Below are positions 1 to 11,613 of a stretch of DNA of 64,000 bases, piece by piece. Position 1 is the first letter of the stretch, and the number at the start of each line of letters is the position of its first letter. The notes beneath the pieces were generated by a model. The model saw only the letters and a list, made by a program, of their open reading frames with translations. It searched no databases and was not told where the DNA came from. The translations under genes were made by a program, and so were the position numbers. This DNA is from Gnetum montanum (lineage: Eukaryota; Streptophyta; Gnetopsida; Gnetales; Gnetaceae), in contig MNCI01003778.1 of NCBI GenBank assembly GCA_015680685.1, positions 1 to 64,000 on the forward strand, in the 5' to 3' direction.

Positions 1-118
1 TTATCACAGCAAATGTTTGCTAGAGTTTGGAATGTTTTGAAAGTGCAATATTTTGCCTCTAATGATTTATTCAGATCTATAGGGTTTTTAATAATTTCTC
101 TAGAGCATTTGTAGTGTG

Positions 119-159
119 TTTTCAGATCTGTGTTTTCAGATCTAATTGTTTTCAGATCT
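119..159 (+). repeat. Three short TTTTCAGATCT repeats in the G1 leader
   Basis: The motif TTTTCAGATCT occurs three times, separated by 3-5 bases, just before the gag remnant. A weaker TTCAGATCT copy lies at about 69-78. The function is unknown; it is probably slippage or leader structure. Confidence 0.6.
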
Positions 160-1990
160 GATTATAACACAGGAGCCAACACAAAGGGGGCCTCAAGGCC
201 AAGGTCTTGCAGTAGGCAACCTAGAGAATATCAAAGAGGTGAATAGAGGAGAGCAAGCCGACATAACTCTCCTAGTTCTCCATCTTCATCCTTGTCATCA
301 TCATTGTCAAGCTTTAAAGGAGGTGAATGTAGCCAAGGCAAGAAGGGCGAAGATCATAGACCAGAAGAGATGATAGAAGAGACCATCACCAAGATGGCAA
401 AAAAGATGGTAAACATGAGCAAGAAGCTGGATACCAACATGAACGAAGGCATAGTAGGCAATGCCAAAAGAGACATGGTCATGACAAGGACCATGAGGGT
501 CATGATGACTATGATAAACCATTGCTTGCTACTAAGAGTATGATCAACATCAGAAAGGTAGCATACAATCTTACCAAGCATCAGAGAAACAATTGTATCA
601 AACAACTAGATATGAACAACATCTCTAAGTTTGAGGGAGGCTACAACGCTAATCCACAACATCATTTACAAGCCTTCCATGATGTCTATGCCTTCCAAAA
701 CATAGAGAACAATGGCAGAAGCTGAAACTCTTTCTTAGGACACTCTTCAAAGAAGCTTCAAGGGTTACATTTTGCCTTTATGTGCTGCCTAAAACTAGGC
801 CTCCAGGTTAACCACCCCCCCGCCCCCCCCCCCTTTTGTTGAGGGTGCNCAAAAATCAACCAATGTTTGCCTCCAATTTTAGGCATCCTAAATTTTATTA
901 GTAAATTGTTTCTAGCCTCTCATGTTTTCTCATTGAGAGAAATGTAGGCTTGAACGAAGGGCCATTTAACAATGAATTGGGACATGACAACTCTCTTGAA
1001 AGCCCTTCAAAAGCTGACCACAAAACGTTCAACAAAAAAGAACATCTGCACTCCACTTTCCAATATGCAAAGGACACTGAAAATCACTNAGAGAGTGTGC
1101 AGAGGAGTACAACAGGGATCCCTCTATCCGCCAAAAGAAGATTCATCTCTGTGAGCTAGACAAGGGAGCACTATTGGAGGAAGTTGTAAAAAGAAAAACC
1201 TTGCCTATTCAAAAATTGGCTACTAAAACATGGGATTCTATAGATGAAAAGTTTCAAACAACACCAATGATAGTGGAAAAGAAAGCATAACAAGGAAGAA
1301 AAGAGGTTGCACATTCTAAATCAGAGGAGGATGGTTGTGACATGTGATTATGAGCATCCCAAAGGTTGTTGCCCTATAATGTTATGTCTCTAGAAGTCTA
1401 GGATTTATGTCTTAAACCAAAAATTTGTCAGGAGGCAAAAGCCTAGGAGGTTGCTTCATCCTCAAAGCAACTACTATCCAAGTGGGGGCTTCGCCACAAT
1501 CTCCAAAGTATTATTAGTAGTGGCAAAACCTACAATCATGGGGGTGCAAGCATCCTAATCCCTATGGATATTATGTCCAACAACCTATATCTCACAATGG
1601 CTCTACCACATGTCTTTGCTCATCACTATTATCCTCCCAAGTACCATAGACACACCACTCCATAGGTTAAACCTCCTTTTACACTCCCCCTCCTCACCAA
1701 CACCCTTAATCTCACATTCCAAACCCTTTGCCATCTACTCCACCAATGCAAGGTGAAATCCCCCCACAACTACAACAACAAAATGCCGAAAAAGCTATGA
1801 ACTTACAAATGGATAGCAATCCATGTGGTTCCAAGCACAAGCCTTGAAAATGCCTATTCTTCAAGCCAGCCCATACACCTAAACCTTCGCAAGCATCTAT
1901 AGTTGTAAACCCCATACCAATAACATTCCAACTGTCATTCGAGCTACCTGCAAACCAAAGTCCTTCAAATGTACAAACTATCATGCTAAC
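160..1990 (+). pseudogene. gag: gag remnant of G1
   Basis: A charged, His/Lys/Asp-rich N-terminal part (about 290-540) is followed by the gag core at 522-725. Its ATKS and GGYNANPQHHLQAFHD motifs match the gag cores of E (33540-33830) and C (63100-62990, minus). A zinc-knuckle remnant near 1340-1375 (HPKGCCPI) matches the intact CxxCxxxHxxxxC knuckles of C and E. A proline-rich tail follows to about 1990. The stretch at 726-1190 aligns poorly, contains a C-homopolymer (813-834) and two ambiguous bases (849, 1089), and may be a small insertion or assembly trouble. Gag would form the virus-like particle. Many stops make it non-functional. Confidence 0.7.
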
Positions 1991-2039
1991 CCATACAGTT
2001 ACTAATTGAATAAAAGTAGGAAACCTTCCCATAAAAAGA

Positions 2040-2500
2040 ATGGATCTAAGTAGTCCCTTAATTTATTTGTAGATCGTAGGAAATGCACCTTGCAAAGCTC
2101 TACTAGATTCAAGTTTTCAAGTCAATTTGATTTCATAGCAAATGTACAAAGCCTAGAACCTTTTATCACTTAAGAAACACAATATCAAATTGGAGCTTGT
2201 TGATCAGTCTATCATTGTTCCCTTAGGATTCGTGAGAGACATTGTGAACACCATTAGTGGTTGTTCATACCTTGCTAATTTCCTGGTGACCCATGTGGAC
2301 AATTGCAAAGGGGAATTCCTCATCATTATGGCAAGGGCTTTGCTAAGTACCATTGATGCCAAGTTGAAAATTAGGAGCTTATCCTTGGAAATCTCCAACG
2401 AAAATGAGCACAAAATAGTAGAGAAGAGAGTTCCATATATCAGGTACAATGATACGAGATGCAACTGCATGTAGAAAATATGGGCAATTAGAAGTAGAAC
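2040..2500 (+). pseudogene. Retroviral-type aspartic protease remnant of G1
   Basis: The region near 2095-2140 translates as ALLDSSFQVNLIS, a decayed form of the LDSGSSVNLIS active-site loop of gypsy proteases; the catalytic glycine of D-S/T-G is lost. The reading frame at 2190-2474 then carries FLIIMARALLSTIDA, which corresponds to the conserved ILGRPWL flap region and aligns with element C (61257-60970, minus). In an active element this enzyme cuts Gag-Pol. Here it is a remnant. Confidence 0.7.
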
Positions 2501-2617
2501 TATCACATCAGACAAGGTGTGTGCCGAATTAGAAAGTGTGCAAAGGTGCTTGTACACAACAACCACAAAGCAGGATGGCATCCAATGCTTGATTTCAGAT
2601 GAAACTGCAATTCCACC

Positions 2618-4330
2618 ATGTGCATGAAACCACAAGAAGCCCTTACAACTGCATACATTGACAGATTGGATAAAATGGAACATCTTAGATGTCAACTCTC
2701 TAATGCCAAAAATCAAAAAAAAAAAGCAAACATAGATTGGGGAGAGTTGGAGATTCCAGAGACATCTAAACCAAAGCCTCTTAAACTAAAAACAAAATCG
2801 AAATCACTTGAATATGTTCTTGAAGAATGGCAAACTGGTAATTGTGAATGCCCAGCTCACAAAAGAACAAAAGCAAAAGTTGCTAATGGTGGTGAACAAA
2901 TGGCCAACAATCTTTGTCTAGTCATATAATGAAACAAGAAGTATTGACACGTGCATATGCCAACATTGAATCTACATGGATCCAGCCATTAAGCCTAAGA
3001 GACAGCCACAAAGGAGACTAAATCCCAAATGAAAGCAAGTGGTCAAGGAGGTGGAAAGGTTCCTTAAAGCTAGGTTTATCTACCTTGTAGCAGATAGTGA
3101 TTGGGTAAGTCCACTCATTATCATACAAAAGATGGCCAATGGAGGATCTGCATGCATTTCCAGCTATTGAACATGGAAACTTTCAAAGACCATTTTTCGT
3201 TACCATATGTGGACTAGGTGTTCAACCATATTGCAAAACATAAGTATTAGAGCTTCTTAGATAGCTACAGTGATTGTAATCAATTCCAAAATAACCCTAG
3301 AAGATCAAGCTAGAACCACACTCATGAGTTCCTAGGGAACTTTTGCATCCAATAAGATGTTTTTTGGTCTTTGAAATGCACTTACAACCTTCCAATGCCT
3401 TTTTCTCAGCATCTTCCAATAAGAGATTGGCAATGATGTGAAAGTCTTCGTGGATGACTTCTCCACCTACGGTTCTAATTTCGAGCAAGCACTAGACCAT
3501 TTGGAACAAGTGTTGAAGCGATGTGTAAAAACCAATCGCAAGCTCAACTAGCAAAAAAGTCATTTGATGAATTAGGAACGTAAGGTATTGTTCCTGGGCA
3601 TCGGATATGAAAAAAAGGAATCAAGGTAGATCCTGAAAAAATAAAGGTGATTCAAAGAATCACTCAAAAGCCATAAATGATGAAAGATGTCAAATCATCC
3701 ATTGGAGACACAAGCTACTATCAAAAATTTATTGAGAACTCCTCAAAAATTGTAAAACCATTGGTACAACTAACAATGAAAGATGCACCATTTGAATGGA
3801 CTAGAGAATGCAACAATGCATTTGAACCTCTGAAACAAAAGCTTGTAAATACCCGTTCTACAAGTCTATAATTGGTCCAAGCCTTTCCACAGCATGACAA
3901 ATGCATCCAACTTCACCTTAGGAGTAGTACTTACACAGTTGGATGACTAAAAAGGTCCATACTACATCCACTGTGCAAGCAAAAGTATCACGGGTGCATA
4001 ATTGAAGTACACCTCCACAAAAAAGGAGTGGATGGTTGTGGTGTATACCTTATAAAAATTCATGTACTATGTGCTTGGATATCCAGCTTTTTGTGCATGG
4101 ATATCCAGCTTTTTGTGCACATAGACCAACCACAGTGTAATATGGTTCCTAATGAACAAACCAGTAGTTAGTCCTTGTATCATACAATGGCTAGTCATTT
4201 TGTAAGAGTTTGACATCACAATGAGATACAAAGGGACTAAAAATGTAGTAGTTGATCATTTTTCTCAGTTACAAGGCTAATGAAGAGCCACTTTCTAATC
4301 AATTTCATGATAAATTATTATTTGCAAAGG
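2618..4330 (+). pseudogene. Reverse transcriptase / RNase H remnant of G1
   Basis: The segment at 2618-2929 is the protease-RT linker, with DWGELEIPE matching NWGKLEIPE in element C. RT remnants follow: a palm stretch around 3180-3560 reads VFVDDFSTYGSNFEQALD in a plus frame, so the YxDD-type catalytic Asp pair is still visible as VDDF. The thumb/connection at 3677-3871 (YYQKFIEN, KDAPFEWTREC) leads to an RNase H remnant around 3880-4280. A 22-25 bp tandem duplication (GGATATCCAGCTTTTTGTGC, about 4077-4120) has damaged RNase H. Numerous stops make it inactive. Confidence 0.8.
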
Positions 4331-4539
4331 CAACAATGGTAACATCTAATGCAGTCAAGCCATGGTATGCAAACTATCTCAGCTATTGATTACATAGGAA
4401 GTCCCTATTAAATGGAACAGGCGAAAGAAGCAATAGTTTCTACACCAAATCAAGCACTAAATGGAGATAGAGGGTAACCTCTACAAAATCTACGAAAATG
4501 GCTTAATGTGATGGGGTGTTCCTAATGATAATCAAACCT

Positions 4540-5560
4540 TCTGAAGCCCAGTATGCAAAAAGGAGAATGGCCATAAAAATCCTCATGGCAGGGTATTTTG
4601 GTCAACAATCTTTAGGGATGCACATATTTTCGCCGACTTCTGTAAGCAATGTCAACATGATGGTAGGATGACAGCCAAGCTTGAGGGTCCACAACAATGA
4701 ATCCAACCATTAGAACCCTTTGACTTGTGGCAAATTGACTTCATCAGTCACATCACACCCATGTCCAATGGGAAATCTTACATCATTGTTGCTATAGATT
4801 ATTGTACCAAATGGGCAAAGGCTACAGCAATAACAGATTGCATAACAGCAACAAAGGTCAACTTCTTCCAACAACAAGTGGTAAACAGGTTTGGTATGCC
4901 TAGGGCACTTATCTCTAATAATGGAACTCACTTTATAGGTGCTTCTTTCAAGAAGTTGATGACATGCCTAGGGGTGAATCACAAACTCACTACACCCAAG
5001 CTAACAAATAGGGAGATCATACACATCCTTACTAGAACAATTAGCTGATATAGGAGAGACTCAAGCATGAAACTCAACAATGCTTTATGGGTCTATCGCT
5101 CCATAGGGAAACTTCCTATAGGCTACTCCACTTATGAACTAGTATACGGTAAGCTACCCAAACTTCATATCCAAACAAAGTTACATACACTCAACACAGC
5201 TTGTCAAGTTAACCTCAACATCAGCCTAGCATAGAATGAACGACTCATGAATTTGAATGTGCTAGATGAAAATAGGAGTAGCACTAATGATGAATGAAGT
5301 GCACAAAGCCTACACCAAACAACATCATGATGCTAAGATAAGATGAGTAAAATTTAACTGGGAGATAAAGTCCTTTACTAGAACCCCACTCATGTACATG
5401 AACATACAAAATTTCAAACACTATGGAAAAGACCCTACATGATGCATTTCACTTTCCAATCAGAAGCCATGCAAATATACCACCCTAAGAGTCAACATGC
5501 AATAGGTAAAACCATTCAACATTTCTAGGTAGCCACACACTCAAATGATACCTCTACCAA
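4540..5560 (+). pseudogene. Integrase remnant of G1
   Basis: The longest intact stretch, 4725-5048, has the integrase catalytic core: WQIDFISHITPMSNGKSYII contains the first Asp, and ISNNGTHFIGA the second region, where Asp is replaced by Asn. The sequence between the second Asp and the catalytic Glu is shortened compared with element C, which keeps QANGQAEVTNREI; here only a TNREI remnant follows. The zinc-binding N-terminus is around 4600-4690 (FCKQCQHDG). The C-terminal part to about 5540 is degraded. In an active element integrase inserts the cDNA; this copy lacks a catalytic residue. Confidence 0.85.
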
Positions 5561-6630
5561 TGCTCGAGCTCGTTCCATCTTTCATATCTCCATCTTTCAA
5601 CATTAGTCATGGAGGAGATAGCCAGTTGCTTTAATATCCTATGAGGACCTATTTTACACTTTTTTGTTTTGCAACATTCTTTTAATTTTTCTTTTCTTTA
5701 ATTTTTCCTTTTTCTTGAAGTCATTTTATGTTATGTCTTACATTTGATGCTTTATGTTTTGTGTCTTGTGTTAATAAAGATTATCATTTTTGTGCAAAGG
5801 CCAACTTTGTTAGTTGGATTATGTCCTATCAAGATACTAGGTAAATAATTTTGTAAAGTAGTGAGACTATGTCATCCATTCCTCCAATCTCTATGAATAA
5901 GAGATCTTCATCACAAAAGCAATACAATTCTTCTCACATGAAAACTAAAATTATTTCATGATCATTATGCTTTGAAGAAAGGGAAAGGACCAAGAGGAAA
6001 TGGAAAAAAGTGTGACATCAAGGGGACTTGCTATGCCTTTGCACTTCCTCTATGGGTCTTACTATTCTGTATGGCTATTACATTACTCATGTTTTAATTT
6101 TGGTAGAAGCATGTTCTCTAATAAAATCGTTACCTTACTAAATCATTAGAAAGACATGTCACCCATGCCTGAAGGTAGTCCTCTAATAACATTAACATAA
6201 TAATTAATTAATTAATTAATTAGTTCACATAAGAAAATGTTCTTCAGACACCACTAGAAAGCTGTGTTACACATGCCTAAAAGTAGGCTACTTCCAAAAA
6301 TCTCAAAGTCTCTTGGACTAGTGCCATCATGTGACTTGAAAGACATGTTACCCATGCTTAAAGGTGTACTGTAGATGAGATTAGCATTGGCTATGGGGCT
6401 GGGAAAAATTACACCCATGCATGAAGGCACCCCTCTAACCAATGGCTAAGAGCCTTGAAACTTAATGCTCTAAGTAAGTAATTAATTAAATAACTATTTC
6501 CTTGTTTTCCTTTGTTAAGTGAAGGTGTTTTCATATGGTTGTGGTTAGTCTCATGGTGGTAAGTTTAGGATGATGCAATGTGATGTCATTGGCAAAGGTA
6601 TGGACTTGGTTTGGAAACTAGACAAATAGA

Positions 6631-6931
6631 TATGATGGTCATTTTAACCACAATTGACACAAGAACCTATTGTGGCCATGGTAAGGTATCTTACACCCCT
6701 CATCTCTGCAATCCCTTCTTATTCCATTATTCACCTCACTATTGCATGCAATTATGTACCTAATGGTTTTGTTTAGGATATATATGATAGTCATTTTAAC
6801 CACAATTGACACAAGAACCTATTGTGGCCATGGTAAGGTATCTTACACCCCTCATCTCTGCAATCCCTTCTTATTCCATTATTCACCTCACTGTTGCATG
6901 CAATTATGTACCTAATGGCTTTGTTTAGGAT
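6631..6931 (+). repeat. 152-bp tandem duplication in the G1 spacer
   Basis: Two adjacent copies start at 6631 and 6783, a period of 152 bp, and differ at only a few bases by eye. The surrounding element is heavily decayed, so this duplication is younger than the insertion. Confidence 0.9.
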
Positions 6932-7380
6932 CATATAGGATTCCAATAGCAACAGTTGTGTGGGTGTGGAACATTGACTTGATTAACATTCAATCTTGAA
7001 TGTGTCCATGAACACCTACAAGGGCATTTAGGGAAAAATCCTGTTTTGGGGAGAACCCACTTGTATAACTTTTGGACATCTAGTCAACACACCACCTTCA
7101 CATACCCAAATCATTGAAGTGCAACTTCATGAATTAATTGCATCATTGTTTTAGCTCATCTTCTTTGTAAACCTCTCATTTGACACCCTAACTCTCAAGA
7201 ATTATTCTCCACCAATCCACCAAATTACTATCCACGCCTGATCACACTGTCCTCATGTCTAGACCTTCATATGGTTCTCATTTGACCTATGGTTTGCTCC
7301 AAAATTCAAAGAAATTAGGCTAGAAATTAACAAAAATGACTTTGGCAACTACCTACATCAACTCGGCCGGCCATAAAAAC

Positions 7381-7390
7381 CTATAAATAG
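7381..7390 (+). promoter_or_regulatory. Candidate internal TATA box upstream of aORF (G1)
   Basis: CTATAAATAG lies about 430-450 bp before the first aORF coding sequence. Equivalent TATA-like sites occur at the same place in the spacers of E, A and B. Its role as a promoter is inference. Confidence 0.45.
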
Positions 7391-7808
7391 CCATGGAAGT
7401 TAGGGAAGTTTTTACCATTTTGCTCTTTTTTCCTAGGGAGTCTTTGCCATTTTGAAGGCCCAAAAGCTTCTAAATGTGATATCTTGCAAACCAAAGACCA
7501 TTCAACCCTGTTCAAAAACCTGTGAGCTAATGGAGTCAAACCTGTGAGCTAATGGAGTCAAGCTCTACGTCGTGGGGGCAAACAATCATTTTAAACACTT
7601 CCAAGAATCCCAATCTTGAACAACAAAAGTAGTTAACAATAAATAAGGATTAAAATATTAATAATTAAATAATTAAATAGCTACTTAGGACTACCAGAAT
7701 AATAGACTACAATCACTTAGGAGCATTAGTGTCAAATTTTTCGAAATTAAGCCAAACCCCAAAGATGATCAAGGGTAATAATGTCTAAAATATAGTAATT
7801 AAATACTA

Positions 7809-10557
7809 ATGACTAATTGTCCATGTGATTGCAAATGGCACCTAAAAAATGTCTACAAGGGGATGGTCCATCTCAAAGGAGGGAAAAGCACCCAAAAGGA
7901 GGATGTAACCAAGGAAAGGAGCAACCACAAGGCAAACCAAAGGCCATGCATGCAACCGGGCTCCTTAGAGAACAGCCTGGAATCTATCTAGCAAAGTTCA
8001 ACTATAAAGACTCGACAATGTAGGCAAGATGAGATACCTAGACCTAGGTCAATCTTGAAGGTCACATTAACAAAGGCTTTCCTAGCCAAAATTAGAACTA
8101 AGGAGATTCAAAGCTTTGTCCTACAAGAGCCAAACTTTGAACCCTTCGTAGAGTTTGCTCCTCAACAGGTCCAAGAGAAGTTGCAAATGTCCCCGCTATG
8201 GCCCAATATTTCCACCAATGGAGAGCAGTACGTTGGTGAAACCTATCTCTTTTAGAACAATCATCAAGGAGATGCAACCATGAAAATTAAGAATATCACC
8301 ATCTCCTGCCCGATGAAGGCCATTGCAAAGGCCCTAGGGCTTCCAAATGTTGGAGCTAAGCTAGCAAAGGTGTCCACATAATCCAATGCTAAGAGTAAGA
8401 AAGAGTGGACCCATAGGTGTTACAGACTAGATCGAAAGGAGTTTGGTACACTCACCTAGGTAGAGAAACTGTATTTCAAGATAGCCACATACCACCTAAA
8501 TCCCATGGTACACCCAAGCAAGGTCACATCCTTTTTCACTAGGGCTTGTGCTACACTCAATGGGAAACTTCTAATCAAACTATCCCAACTTATCTTCCTC
8601 GAAATAGAGAAGCACTTCAAACAAAATAAGAAGGACAAGAAGACACTCCATTTCTCGTGCTTACTCAAAAAAACTGTACAAAAGGAAAGGGATCACCTGC
8701 TACTACTACAACATTCTCAAAAGGGCCACCACAACATCACAGTAGGAGATGATGAACAAGAAGCCACCTTTGTGGCTTCAAGAAGATGTGCCACCTTCAA
8801 TAGCTAAGGACACACCAAGTGCAAAAGAAAGATTGACGCAATTAAGGGAACAATAGCAAGCATCTAGTCCATGGACTATCACCTTGCAATCATCCACCAA
8901 AACAAAGTTGCTTGAACTATGAGCTAGCAGCAGGATGATTTGTCCAATCTATTCTCCAAATGTAGAAGCCAAACCATTTTCCAAGCCAAGCCAACCAAAA
9001 GGGGAGTTACAATATCCCTGTCTAAACAAATACCAGAAATTTTGGGCAATACTGCAGCTTTCTCTGTGATGCTTGAGGAAAGGAAAGGTGCGATAGTGGC
9101 GATCATGCCACATAATGGGTAGGAGACAAGTGTGGAGGTGGTGGCAAAGCACATAGGAGAAGCACTAAAGGTCCCTATAGCACCTATTCCAGACTTTGTT
9201 GCAATGGTTGACATTCAAATGTTTGCAAAAACCAATTCAAGGGGTATGACTACAACACAACATGAAAAAGTGTTGGACTAACTAGTGGGCATTAAGCTAA
9301 CAATTCTAGAAGTCTTCGACATTTCAGAAGATATCACATCAACTCAATTTGCCTTGATCAACACAAGGGAAAAACTCCTAATTGTGGAAACACATCTTCA
9401 TGAAGCTACAGCATTGAACCGACAATTGGTAGCTAAAGTTGCACAACTTAGAGCCCACTTGTTTGATTCAGCTTGGCTTTAGGCCTTTGAACAACTCAAG
9501 GCCAAACAACAATAAGTAGAGATGGGGAAAGAGAGGGCCACCTAGGATGCATCCTTTATGGAGGCGATGTTGAATGGTGCAAACAAGGACCTTGCCCAAG
9601 TGTGCAAGAAGAATAAAGTTGTGGCAAAAGAGAACAATTGATTGCTTAAGTTTAAAAAGTGAAAGGAACAATTAGAGGAATACCTTAAGCACCAACAAGA
9701 GTAGCTAGCAAAGGTGAATCCAGACATGCAAAGATTGGCAATTGAAAACAAGAATCTCTCAATGGAGGAGGTGCACACAATTAGGCAGAAATTTGCAATT
9801 GAGATAGCCGCCTAGAAAAATAAGATCCTAAAGTATAAAAAACTCAAGAATCATTACAAGTAACAAGTTGGCATGCAAAAGGAGATCAACAAGAAAGAAA
9901 TCAAATTACCAAAATCCAAGGTGAATGAAGCCCTCTAGCAGCTTTAAGGCGATGCATGGCAACCCATCTTTGATGGACTAAATGCATATAACAGAGCTGA
10001 AATCTGCATGAATGAGCTACAAATTGAAGACATGATGATGTATATGGAGTTAGCCAATCTCCATTACACTAATCTAATAGGAGGCCCATATTTGAATTGG
10101 AAAAACAAGTGGCCAATGCATACTTGTACAAAACTGAGTACAAGCTCCATCAGGAAGCACACCAGCAACTAGAAGTAGCCAACGTGGAGATTGAGGTTCT
10201 CAAGGCAAAATTTGAAAATTAAAAAACAATAGCTGAAAACCTAGCCAAGAAAATGAGCAACTACTAGGAGCTGAAAAATATAGTGAAGGCATTCAACATT
10301 GAACACAACAAATTCATTGCCTAGTTTGTCAATACTCACATGATGTTTTCTACCTTGTCTTATCCTTGGGAAGTGCCAACCACTGCAACTCTAGGCAAAT
10401 CGACTTGGACAATCAATGATCACAAGAATAAGGAGGAAAAGATGGGAGCTTTGAACAATGCATTTCAAGTAAGATCAACGACAATAGCAAGGCAACCACA
10501 GCCTGCACCAAGGCATGAGGAGCCGTAGGAGCCACCACCACCTGAAACAACTTAAGG
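7809..10557 (+). pseudogene. Extra ORF (aORF) downstream of pol in G1: globular N-terminal domain plus long coiled coil
   Basis: The first part (about 7990-8700) matches the aORF of E through motifs such as EPFVEF, PLWPNIS, KAIAKALGLPN and LYFKIATYHLNP. By pattern it resembles the putative plant transposon protein domains found in some plant gypsy elements; this assignment is by memory, not search. The second part (about 9250-10330) is a long Lys/Glu/Leu-rich coiled coil with the shared motif SMEEVHTIRQK. The C-terminus has SYPWEVPT and a proline-rich end (PPPPETT). Most in-frame stops are TAG, often where Gln is expected. The position is that of env-like ORFs in Athila-type elements, but no signal peptide or membrane segment is seen. 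Function unknown. Confidence 0.7.
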
Positions 10558-10784
10558 CATATGCCTTGAATTATTCTTTTGTACATATCAGCACAAGCCA
10601 TTTTTGTAATGTGTTCAATTTTGATAAGTCAAAAATTGCAAACACTCAAACTAATTTTGTAATACAACACTCAAATGAATCAGTCAATTAGTCAAAGTCC
10701 ATCCAGTCACTTCCACAATTTTGTAAACAACTCGATCTCAATTTTGTTAACAAGTGGACGAGTTTTTAGTTAGTCATGGAGGTA

Positions 10785-11613
10785 TGATAAATGTCAATTT
10801 TAGTAAGCAACATTGACGTATGTTTTGCTTCATCAATGCATCAACATTGACACAAGCACAATAAACACCTATATAATTACACACGCCCACCTGATTTATG
10901 GCACCATTCAATCAATAGCTTAGCAAAACTCTATCAACTTGTTCCGTAAAAGTTAGTGTTAATCATCGAGAGCCCACAGCGAGAATCAAGTAGATTGTAC
11001 AAAATTTTACCCATGTGATCATGTACTTTGAACACATTTTCATAGTAGCAATAAAATCAAGATCCATTTCCTTCATTGTAGCACTTGGCTTAGCATTCTA
11101 ATTACTTTAATTACAATTTACTTTAATTGTTCCTTTAATTTCAAGCATTTAGCTAATTATTTTACTTTCATTGCATTTAATTAAATCACATAAGTATGAC
11201 CAACTTTAAGCATAAAAGCATTAACATTTGGTAATCTCTATAGTGTGCCACTTGGTACGCCCAGCAATGGACACTTGGTAACCTAGCAACATTGATGCAT
11301 GTTCAGGATGTGTATGGCAAGTTGAGAACAGATGCGGCATGCCTAGGCTAAATTAGATTTATTTCTTGTACTTAAATTAATTAGTTTAGAATTTTAATAT
11401 TTTAATAATATAATACTTTGATCATATGCCTCAATCATACTTAACCATACAAATTAAGCCCACACAAGTGTGATTGGGAAGGCAGCAACCAACGATCTAA
11501 TGCTTACCTATCTAAACAACAAATCTAGTCCTAGTCCATAGAATTCAATCAGATCATGCCTCAACGCTTGTGATCTCTATGGTTGGGTGTAAGGTCTACT
11601 CTGCCACTCATCA
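10785..11613 (+). repeat. 3' LTR of G1
   Basis: The LTR starts TGATAAATG after a polypurine-like tract (GTCATGGAGGTA, 10773-10784) and ends CCACTCATCA, giving TGAT...ATCA termini. The right end matches the LTR ends of E (CCACTCATCA, 41071-41080) and C (reverse, TGATGAGTGG at 46189). The middle contains the family's AGCACATTGGTAACC-like region (about 11250-11290). The flank is AAGAT. Confidence 0.85.

Larger units (their letters stand above)
5641..7800 (+). other. Long untranslated spacer between pol and aORF (G1)
   Basis: About 2.2 kb of AT-rich sequence without coding potential. It is not random filler. Blocks such as AAAGACATG(T)CACCCATGCCTGA near 6150-6175 and GGAGAACCCACTTGTATAAC near 7042-7062 recur in the spacers of E (35900, 36395), A (reverse, 31190, 31930) and B (reverse, 46095). 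The part at 6631-6931 is a tandem duplication. A TATA box lies near the right end. Confidence 0.75.
1..11613 (+). mobile_element. Ty3/gypsy LTR retrotransposon G1, decayed, 5' end off-window
   Basis: The order of remnants on the plus strand is gag, protease, RT, RNase H, integrase, a 2.2 kb AT-rich spacer, an extra ORF, a polypurine tract and a 3' LTR. Integrase after RNase H is the Ty3/gypsy order. The integrase has no recognisable chromodomain, and the extra downstream ORF points to the Tat/Athila side of the family (inference). The same order and sequence recur in elements B, C and E. Every coding part has several stops and frameshifts, so the copy is dead. The 5' LTR and primer-binding site lie left of the window. 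The 3' flank is AAGAT, the presumed target duplication, whose partner cannot be seen. Confidence 0.9.

Noticed and set aside
7809-10557. aORF as a retroviral-type envelope gene
   Set aside because: Position fits, but no signal peptide, membrane anchor, cysteine pattern or cleavage site is visible; the coiled coil is very charged and fits an internal protein better.
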